A stretch of DNA of 64,000 nucleotides from Rhodospirillaceae bacterium (GTDB taxonomy: Bacteria > Pseudomonadota > Alphaproteobacteria > Thalassobaculales > Thalassobaculaceae): positions 186,001-250,000 of the forward strand of contig JAGYJX010000010.1 of assembly GCA_018401495.1 (NCBI GenBank), written 5' to 3'. Every line of letters begins with the position of its first letter. Position 1 is the stretch's first letter. Below the pieces are notes generated by a model, which saw nothing but the letters and a program-made list of their open reading frames with translations, searched no databases and was not told where the DNA came from. Positions 18,620 through 26,263 of this stretch are shown piece by piece. The translations under genes and the position numbers were made by a program.

Positions 18620-20100
18620 TCACCTTTTAACCTGGGGCTCATACGGCCACGGGTTGTCCGTCCGACCCGGCTCGCGCCGCAGCTCCGGCTGCCCGGCCAG
18701 CACCGCGTCGAGCTCGCGGATCGCGTCCATGTGGCCGCCGAGCGCGGCGTAAGCGGCGCGCGGCAGAGTGAACTCGATCGGCGCCACCAGGGCCGGTGTC
18801 GGCACGTAGCCGAAGGCGCCGGCCGGCAGCCGGGTGACGTCGACCATCAGGGTGATGCCGCCGCCCGGCCAGACGTAGACCGGGGCGCCGCCGCAGGTGA
18901 CGCGGGTGATCAGGTCCTGGACCGAGCGGGTCAGCCGCACCGGGTTCTCGGTGACCCCGGCGCGCAGGCTGCCGCCGGCCCCGCCCATGAACAGCACCGT
19001 GCACAGCGCCGGCTCGCAGTTCTCGCCGATCCGGTCGACCACCACCCGCAGCGGCGCCGGCATCGGCCGCGGCACGAAACGCAGCTGCTCGTCGAGTCTC
19101 GAAATACGCCGAGTCCTCGCCGGTGGTCGACACCATCAGCACCCGCTCGCCCGGCCAGGCGAGCTTGGGGTCGACCTTCGTCGACGATCGCCAGCGGGTC
19201 GGTGACGTCGGTGCCGCCCCAGCCGGAGCCGGGCTCGGCGACCTGGAAGTAGCGTCCGGGCGTCGACTTGCGGCCGCGCACCCGGATGCCGCCGGGGCGC
19301 ATGTCCAGGAAGCGGCCGGCCTGGTGCTCGCTGAGCACGCCGGTGATGTGGTCGTCGACCACGATCACCTCGTCGGCGTGGCCGAGCCACTGCTTGGCGA
19401 AGATGCCGATGGTGGCCGAGCCGCAGCCGACCCGCATGCGCTCCTCGCGCTCGCCGTCGACCACCGGCGCGCGGCCGGCCTGCACGGTGACGGTCGAGCC
19501 GCCGTCGATGGCGAGGTCGACGGCCTCGCCGTTGCACAAGGCCAGCAGCGTGGCGCAGGTGACCGTGCCCTCGCGCTTGGAGCCGCCGGTCAGGTGCCGC
19601 ACGCCGCCGAGCGACAGCATCTGCGAGCCGTACTCGGCGGTGGTGACGTGCCCGACCGGCTCGCCGTCGACCCGCACCGCCGCCTGCTCGGGGCCGAGAT
19701 GGCGGTCGGTGTCGATCTTCACCTTGACGCCGCAGTAGCTGAAGATCCCCTCGGTCACCACGGTGACGGTGTCGACGCCCCGCCACTCGGTGGCGACGAT
19801 GAACGGCGCCGGCTTGTAGTCCGGGTAGGTGGTGCCGGAGCCGATGCCGGTGACGAACACCGGCGGCTCGGCCACCAGCTTGCCGTCCCAGTCGGCGGCG
19901 GCGTCGAGGAACGGCACCAGCGCGCCGTCGCGCCCGGCCGCCAGCTCGGTCACCACCAGCGGGTCGAGCCGGACCAGGACGCCGTCGTGGTTGGCGTAGC
20001 GGTCGCAGGCGCCGGCCTTGCCGGGGCGGATGCGGCACAGCACCGGGCAGGCGTCGCAGCGCACCAGGCCGTCGTCGCCGGCGGTCGCGGTTCCGGTCAT
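18620..20100 (-). CDS. 6-hydroxynicotinate reductase-like iron-sulfur protein (two frame breaks)
   Basis: About 493 residues. The N-terminus has a Cys-rich ferredoxin-like motif (CDACPVLCRIRPGKAGAC), then conserved blocks FVTGIGSGTTYPDYKPAPF, VTEGIFSYCGVKVKIDTDRH, GGSKREGTVTCATLLALCNG and VGCGSATIGIFAKQW. This matches proteins annotated after the 6-hydroxynicotinate reductase of anaerobic nicotinate fermentation, which reduces the pyridine ring with a low-potential donor. ATG 20100 overlaps the stop of the Mo-subunit gene by four bases. Frame changes near 19180 and 19100 divide the C-terminal third, which resumes LMVSTTGEDSAYFE and VPRPMPAPLRVVVDRIGENC. The coupling to a molybdenum hydroxylase supports N-heterocycle metabolism. 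The exact substrate is inferred, not shown. Confidence 0.65.
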
Positions 20101-22383
20101 TCCGCCGCCCTCTGTGTCGCCCGCAGCGCCGCCAGCACCCGGTGCGGCAGCGCCGGGGTGCGGGTGATGTCGGCGCCGGTGGCGTGCCGGATGGCGCCCA
20201 GGATCGCCGGCGCCGTCGGCACCAGCGCCGGCTCGCCGATGCCCTTGGCGCCGTAGGGGCCGAGCGGCTCCGGGTCCTCGACCAGGATGCAGGTGATCTC
20301 GGGCATGTCGCCGACCGTCGGGATCAGGTAGTCGTGCAGGTTCTCGGTGCGGCCCGGCAGGTATTCCTCCATCAGCGCCAGGCCCAGGCCCTGGGCGATG
20401 CCGCCGTGGATCTGGCCCTCCACCAGCGTCGGGTTGACGGCGCGGCCGACGTCGTGGGCGGCGACCATCCTGAGCACTTTCGTCGTGCCGAGCTCGATGT
20501 CGACCTGCACGAGCGCGATCTGGGCGGCGAAGGCGTAGGTGGCGTAGGGAACGCCCTGGCCGTCGGCGTCGAGCGGCGCGGTCGGCGGGTCGAAGGTGCC
20601 GGTGCCGGCCAGCACGTCGCCGGCGGCGTCGACTGGCATGCCGGCGAGCTCGATCGCCCGCTCGCGCCCGTCGTGGCGCACGATCACCCGGCCGTCGCCG
20701 AAGGCGAGCGTCGCGTCGTCGCCGGCGTTGGCGAGCCGCAGCAGCTGGGCGCGCAGGTCGCGGCCGGCCAGCTCCGACGGCCTTGCCGGAGACGAAGGTC
20801 TGGCGCGACGCCGAGGTCTTGCCGGCGTCGGCGGTGCGGTCGGTGTCGCCGTAGACCTGGGCGATGCGGTCGAGCGGCGCGCCGAGCGCGTCGGCGGCGA
20901 TCTGCGCCATCACCGTGTGGCTGCCCTGGCCGATGTCGACGGCGCCGTTGTACAGCACCAGGCCGCCATCCGGCTGGAGGCCGAGCCGCATCACCGAGGG
21001 GTTGCTCATCGAGGTGTTGCCGCAGCCGTACCACATGCAGCCGATGCCGGCGCCGAGGCGGAGCGCGCCGCCGCGGTCGGCGGTCTCACAGACCTCCAGG
21101 TAGCCGTGCCAGTGCGGGCGCAGCGCTTCCAGGCAGGCGGCCAGGCCGACCGACGCCTCGATGCGCTGCCCGGTCGCCGTGACGTCGCCGGCGCGCAGCG
21201 CGTTGGCGAGCCGGAACTCCAGCCGGTCGATGCCGAGCCGGTCGGCCATGCGGTCCATCAGCGCCTCGCCGGCGATCGCCGCCTGCGGCACCCCGAAGCC
21301 GCGGAACGCCCCGGACGGCGGCCCGTCGGTGTAGATCGCCGCGCTGGTCGCCAGCACCGCCGGCACCCGGTACGGCCCGGGCGCGTGCACCGGCACCCGG
21401 CCGGCGACGGTCGGCCCCCAGGAGGCGTAGGCGCCGGTGTCGAAATCGCCGTGGAAGCGGTAGCCGCGGATGCAACCCGAGCGGTCGGCGGCCAGCGCCG
21501 CGCGCATCCGCGCCGGGTGGCGCTTGGTCGAGGACGCCAGGCTCTCCGGCCGGGTCCAGAGTGCCGCCACCGGCCGCCCGAGCGTCCAGGCGGCGACCGC
21601 CAGCGGTAATTGCACCGACTGGTCGAGCTTGCCGCCGAACCCGCCGCCGACCGCCGACGGGATCACCCGCACGCGCTCCGGCGCGATGCCCAGCACGTGG
21701 GCGACCTCGTCGCGGTCCATGTAGGGGGTCTGGGTGGTGACCCGCAGCTCGATCCGCCGCGTGCCGTCCGGCGCCGCGACCGGGCGGGCCCAGCCGGCCT
21801 CGGGCTCGATGTAGGCGTGCTCGACGAACGGCGTCTCGAACCCGCCCTCGACCACCAGGGCGGCGTCGGCGAAGGCGGCGTCGACGTCGCCGCTCGCCAC
21901 CCGGCCGCGCACCAGCACGTTGCCGGGGGAGCCCGGGTGGAGCAGCGGCGCGCCCTCGGCCGTCGCCGCCTCGATGCCGACCACGGCGGCGCGCGGGCTC
22001 CAGGCGATCGGGAACCCCGCGAGGTCGAGCGCCTCGAACGCCGCGCGGTCCTCGACCACGACCGCCGCCACCGCCTCGCCGCGGTAGCGCGCGAAGCCCT
22101 CGGCGAACACCGGCTGGTCCTTGAGCGTGGGGTAGATGCCGAAGCTGTTGCTGCCCGGCACGTCGGCCGCGGTCAGCACCGCCACCACCCCAGGCGTCGA
22201 CGCGCGCCAGCCGGCGACGTCGCCGATCGTGAAATCTGCGAGCGGGTGCGGCGAGCGCAGCATCCGCAGCCAGAGGGTGCCGTCGGGCTGTTCGTCGTCG
22301 GCGTAGCGCTCGCTGCCGTCGAGCCTGGCGATGCCGTCGAGCCGACCGACCCGCGCCCCGACCGCGCTCCCGACTTCCGGCAT
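20097..22383 (-). CDS. Xanthine dehydrogenase-family molybdopterin-binding subunit (one frame break)
   Basis: Large catalytic subunit (~760 residues) of a molybdenum hydroxylase, which inserts oxygen from water into an electron-poor carbon, typically of an N-heterocycle or aldehyde. Family landmarks: the N-terminal VGRLDGIARLDGSERYADD, SAVGGGFGGKLDQSV, PPSGAFRGFGVPQA, and AVDIGQGSHTVMAQIAADAL. The C-terminal Mo-site Glu segment is YGAKGIGEPALVPTAPAI. Frame changes near 20777, where GCCGTCGGAGCTG carries one G too many; the next frame gives ELAGRDLRAQLLRLA. ATG 22383 begins the conserved region, but the gene may be fused to the preceding 2Fe-2S domain (see that entry). Confidence 0.85.
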
Positions 22384-22877
22384 CGCCGGGTCGGGGGTGC
22401 GTCGGAAGCGACGTCCAGCACCGCCTCGACGATCTTCTGGTAGCCGGTGCAGCGGCACAGCACGCCGCCGAGCGCGTCCAGCGCCTGCGCCCGGCTCGGC
22501 CGGGCCTCGCGGGCCAGCAGGTCGGCGGCCGCCATCAGCATGCCGGGAGTGCAGATCCCGCACTGCGCGGCACCGTGGCGGTGGAAGGCACGCTGCAGGG
22601 CCGACAGCCGCCCGTCCGGCCCCGCCAGCCCCTCGACGGTGACGACCGCCGCACCCTCGGCCTGGGCCACCGGCACCAGGCAGGCGCACACCTGGGCGCC
22701 GTCCAGCAGCACCGTGCAGGCGCCGCAATCGCCGGCGTCGCAGCCGACCTTGGTGCCGGTCAGGCCGAGATCGTCGCGCAGCACCCGGGCGAGGCGGCGC
22801 CCCGGGTCGACCGTCAGCGAGCGCTCGACGCCGTTGACCGTCAGTGAGATCGGGACCGTCAGCGCCGCCTCCGTCAC
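22384..22877 (-). CDS. 2Fe-2S subunit of the molybdenum hydroxylase (possibly fused to the Mo subunit)
   Basis: Small iron-sulfur subunit/domain of ~160 residues. Both cluster motifs are complete: the plant-type ferredoxin set GCDAGDCGACTVLLDG...C and the helical-bundle set QCGICTPGM...GVLCRCTGY. GTG 22877 overlaps the stop of the FAD-subunit gene by four bases (GTGA). No stop appears in frame before the Mo-subunit begins. At about 22400-22405, within a C5 run, the frame of the Mo subunit takes over, so one indel would yield a single 2Fe-2S-Mo polypeptide reading VLDVASDA then PDPAMPEVGS. A separate short protein with a lost stop is the alternative. The end coordinate is therefore nominal. 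Confidence 0.8.
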
Positions 22878-23722
22878 GCCGCCGCCAGCTCGGCGAGGCA
22901 GCGCCGCACCAGCACGGCGGCGGCGCCGCGCGGCGGTAGCCGGCGTCGGCGCGCACGTCGTCGATCGGCGCCGAGGCCGGCGAGGTGGTCCTCCGAGACG
23001 GTCGCGGCCATGTCGGCGGCCGGCCGGCCGACCAGGTCGCGTTCCAGGCCGCGCAGCCGCACCGCCGCCGCCGAGCAGGCGCCGACCGCCAGCCGCACCG
23101 CCGCCACGCTGCCGTCGCCGGTCCGGGTCAGGGTGCCGGCGACCATGACGATCGAGATCACCAGGTAGCGCCGGGCGCCGAGCTTGAGGAACCGCCCGGC
23201 GCCGTCCAGCGCGGCCGCCGGGATGTGGATCGCCGTCAGCAGCTCGTCCGGCCGCCGCGTCGTCCGTCGGTTGCCGAGCACGAAGGCGTCGAGCGCCAGG
23301 CGCCGGCTGCCCACGGCCGACGCCAGCTCGACCTCGGCGTCGAGCGACAGCAGCGCCGGCATCCCGTCGGCGGCCGGCGAGGCGTTGCAGAGGTTGCCGC
23401 CGACCGTGCCGCGGTTCTGAACCTGCAGGCCGCCGATCTCGCGCGCGGCGGCCTTCAGGCCGTCGCAGGACGGCGGCAGGTCGGCCGCGATCACCTCGCT
23501 CCAGGTCGAGGCGGCGCCGATCGTCAGGCCGCCGCCGGGTGTGCGGCTTATGCCGCGCAACTCCGGCAGGGCGGTGATGTCGAGAAGGTGTTCGTCCGGG
23601 GCATGGAGGACGCGGGCCGGGTAGTGGTCGGTCCCGCCCGCCAGCACCGTCCAGGGGCGGTCGTGGAGCGCGGCGAGCGCGTCCCCCAGCTTCCTCGGCC
23701 GCGTAAAGGTTCCCACCGCCAT
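22874..23722 (-). CDS. FAD-binding subunit of the molybdenum hydroxylase (two compensating frame breaks)
   Basis: Medium subunit of ~282 residues with the CoxM/XDH-medium fold that passes electrons to FAD. The FAD pyrophosphate loops are present: VLAGGTDHYPARV, and GRTVGGNLCNASPAADG (read as GTVGGNLCN). I start at ATG 23722 (MAVGTFTRPRKLGDAL) and not at the earlier in-frame Met, whose extension is low-complexity and lies in the divergent promoter region. Near 22970 and 22925 the frame leaves and returns: the true C-terminus reads APIDDVRADAGYRR before VLVRRCLAELAAA. It is first of the operon FAD - 2Fe-2S - Mo - hydroxynicotinate-reductase-like - UPF0280. Confidence 0.85.
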   Translation of the reverse strand: MAVGTFTRPRKLGDALAALHDRPWTVLAGGTDHYPARVLHAPDEHLLDITALPELRGISRTPGGGLTIGAASTWSEVIAADLPPSCDGLKAAAREIGGLQVQNRGTVGGNLCNASPAADGMPALLSLDAEVELASAVGSRRLALDAFVLGNRRTTRRPDELLTAIHIPAAALDGAGRFLKLGARRYLVISIVMVAGTLTRTGDGSVAAVRLAVGACSAAAVRLRGLERDLVGRPAADMAATVSEDHLAGLGADRRRARRRRLPPRGAAAVLVRRCLAELAAA

Positions 23723-23865
23723 CGTTCCGGCCGTCGTTCCTGCCGACCCGCGATCCCGGGCGCAATCCCAGGGATCGTTCGTGTGCCTACGAGTGTGGTC
23801 ACAGCCTCGCGAGGGGTCAAGCCGGCACACTGGATTTAGCCGCCCGGCGGTGCAACGCTGTTGGC

Positions 23866-24640
23866 ATGGAGGGTCGAGCCGGCATCCCGTGGCTGGTCGG
23901 AGCCGCCTTGCTGGGCTGGGCTGGCGGGGTCTTTCCGGACTCGGCGGTCGCCGAGGTGCCGGTCGATCTCGAACTGGTGCTCGCCATCGATTCCTCGGAC
24001 AGCGTCGACCGGCGCGAATACGCCTTGCAGATCGGCGGCTTGGCCGATGCCTTTCGCGACGACGCCGTGCACCGGGCGATCGCCGGCGGGCCGCTGGGAT
24101 CGATCGCGGTGACGGTGGTCGAGTGGTCGGGACGCTTTCAGCAGGTGGTTCAGATACCCTGGACGCGCCTGGACGGCGAAGCTGCCGCCACGTCGTTCGC
24201 GAGCGAGGTTGCCGGGCTGCGGCGGGCTTTCGGGGAGGGCGTGACCTCGATCTCCGGCGCCATCGACTTCGCCGCGGCGCAGTTCGACGGCAACGGTTTC
24301 GTCGCGTCGCGACGGGTCATCGATATCTCGTCCGACGGCGTCCAGAACCAGGGCCGGCGGATCGATCTGGCCCGCGACGCCGCGCTCGCCCGCGACGTGA
24401 CGATCAACGCTCTGGTGATCCTCAACGAGATGCCCGATCTGGAAGAGTACTTCAGCGAGCGGGTGATCGGCGGGTTCGGGGCGTTCGTGATGACGGCCAA
24501 CGATTATCCGGATTATCCCGAGGCGATACGGCGCAAGCTGCTGCGCGAGATCGGCCAAACGCCGGTCAGCCGGCGATCGCGACGGGGAAGGTCAGACCGC
24601 CGGCCTGCCGGTGCCTGGCCCCGGGCCACCGCCGCCGTGA
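23866..24640 (+). CDS. Secreted DUF1194 (VWA-like) protein, copy 1
   Basis: First of three tandem paralogues. A signal peptide (WLVGAALLGWAGG, cleavage near AVA-EVPVDL) precedes a DUF1194 domain, a von Willebrand A-like fold with a MIDAS-type start VLAIDSSDSVD, a later TSISGAID and ISSDGVQNQG. The domain closes with IRRKLLREIGQ. The reading frame runs on without a stop into copy 2, giving 508 residues with a second signal peptide in the middle. However, GTGA at 24637-24640 offers a coupled stop (TGA) and start (GTG), the arrangement used repeatedly in this window. I therefore infer two genes and a one-base error between 24570 and 24636. Function of DUF1194 is unknown. Confidence 0.7.
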
Positions 24641-25392
24641 CCCGATGGCGCCGGCGGACCTGGCTCGGCCTGCTGGGGCTGGCGCTGGCGCCGGCAGCCG
24701 CTTTGGCGGATGCCCGCGTCGATCTGGCGCTGGTGCTGGCCTTGGATTCCTCGGCCAGCGTCGACGCCGGCGAGTTCGCCCTGCAGCGCGACGGCCTGGC
24801 CTTGGCGTTCCGCGACGACGAGGTGGTGGCGGCCATCGCCGGCGGGACGCGCAAGCGGATCGCCGTGACGGTGATCGAATGGGCCGGCGCCGCCCAGCAG
24901 GAAGTGGCCGTCGGCTGGACGGTGGTCGGCGACGCCGCCACCGCCGTGGCGTTGGCCGATCGGATCGGCGCCATGCACCGCGCCATCCCGTCAGGCGCCA
25001 CGTCGATTGCCGGCGCCCTCGGATTCGCGGCGGCGCTGCTTGGGTCCGCCCCGTTCCCGGCCGACCGCCTCGCGATCGACCTCTCGGGCGACGGCCGCAA
25101 CAACCAGGGCCGCGACATCGAGGAGATCCGCCGCCGGGTCGTCGCCCAGGGCGTGACGATCAACGCCCTGGCGATCCTCAACGAGCATCCCACCCTCGAC
25201 CGCTATTTCGAAGGCAGGGTGATCGGCGGGGCTGGCGCGTTCGTGGAGATCGCCGAGGCATACGGCGACTATGCCGGGGCGATCCGGCGCAAGCTGATCC
25301 GCGAGATCCGCTCCCTGAACCTCAGCGAGCCCGCCACATCCTCGCCTGAAAGACGGGGTCTGCTGGCGCTCGCACCGCCAACGGCCCGATAG
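24637..25392 (+). CDS. Secreted DUF1194 (VWA-like) protein, copy 2
   Basis: Second paralogue, ~251 residues from GTG 24637. It has its own classical signal peptide (RRRTWLGLLGLALAPAAALA-DARVDL) and the full DUF1194 domain: VLALDSSASVD, SGATSIAGALGF, DLSGDGRNNQGRD, VTINALAILNEHPTLDRYF, VIGGAGAFVE and IRRKLIREIRS. The MIDAS-like D-x-S-x-S is conserved, so metal-dependent ligand binding is plausible. An in-frame fusion with copy 1 cannot be excluded, but an internal signal peptide would be odd. Copy 3 starts 5 bases after this stop. Confidence 0.75.
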   Translation: MTRWRRRTWLGLLGLALAPAAALADARVDLALVLALDSSASVDAGEFALQRDGLALAFRDDEVVAAIAGGTRKRIAVTVIEWAGAAQQEVAVGWTVVGDAATAVALADRIGAMHRAIPSGATSIAGALGFAAALLGSAPFPADRLAIDLSGDGRNNQGRDIEEIRRRVVAQGVTINALAILNEHPTLDRYFEGRVIGGAGAFVEIAEAYGDYAGAIRRKLIREIRSLNLSEPATSSPERRGLLALAPPTAR

Positions 25393-25396
25393 ATCC

Positions 25397-26081
25397 ATGC
25401 GCGCTGTCATCCTCGCCCTGCTCGTCGCCGTCACGGTCGGATGGGGCAACCCCGCGCGCGCCGAACCGGTCGATCTGGAACTGGTGCTGGCCGTGGATTC
25501 CTCGGCGAGCGTCGACTACATCGAGTTCAACCTGCAGCTCGAGGGGCTGTCCCACGCCTTCCGGGATCCGGATCTGGCGGACGCGATCGCCAACGGCGTC
25601 AACGGGTCGATCGCCGTCACCCTGATCGAATGGGCGAGCGCCGACCGCCACGAGATCGTGGTGCCCTGGACCCGGATCGCCAGCGCCGCCGACGCCGAGG
25701 CGTTCGCCGGCATGATCGACCGATCGCCGAGGCTGATCCAGACCGGCGCCACCTCGATCTCGTCGGCCATTCGCTTCGCCAACACCCTGTTCGCCGGCAA
25801 CGGGTTCGAGGGCGTGCGTCGCGCCATCGACCTGTCCGGCGACGGCTACAACAACCAGGGCGAGGCGCTGGTCAGCGCCCGGGCCGACGTGCTCGCCTCC
25901 GGCACCACGATCAACGCGCTGGCCATCGAGAACCAGGTGCTGGGCCTCGCCGACTACTACGAGGACCAGCTGATCGGTGGCGACGGCGCGTTCGTGATGC
26001 GGGCCGACGACTACCAGGACTATCTCGGCCAGATCCGCCGCAAGCTGCTGTCGCGAGATCCAGAACGCCCCGATGTCCTAA
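25397..26081 (+). CDS. Secreted DUF1194 (VWA-like) protein, copy 3 (frame break near its end)
   Basis: Third paralogue. The signal peptide (MRAVILALLVAVTVGWG, cleavage near ARA-EPVDL) leads into VLAVDSSASVD, QTGATSISSAIRFA, DLSGDGYNNQGEA, TTINALAIENQ and LIGGDGAFVM. Comparison with copies 1 and 2 (KLLREI, KLIREI) shows an extra T at 26051: without it the protein ends KLLREIQNAPMS with TAA at 26079-26081, giving ~227 residues, the usual family size. As written, the frame continues to 26377 through an Arg/Pro-rich tail that I regard as spurious. All three copies are compactly spaced and probably co-transcribed. Confidence 0.8.
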
Positions 26082-26263
26082 GCGCCGGTCCGGATACCGC
26101 ACGGATCCTCCCGTCGATCGAGCGGGACTGGTCGCGGCCCCGGGCGGCGACGGGAACCGCCGCGGCACGGGGGACGTTTTCCAGGGATGGCCGGCAGAGG
26201 AGGAGAGGCGTGGCTGCGGTCGGCAGCGCGGCTCAGGCCGAGCCAACCACCCGGAGCGCGCCA

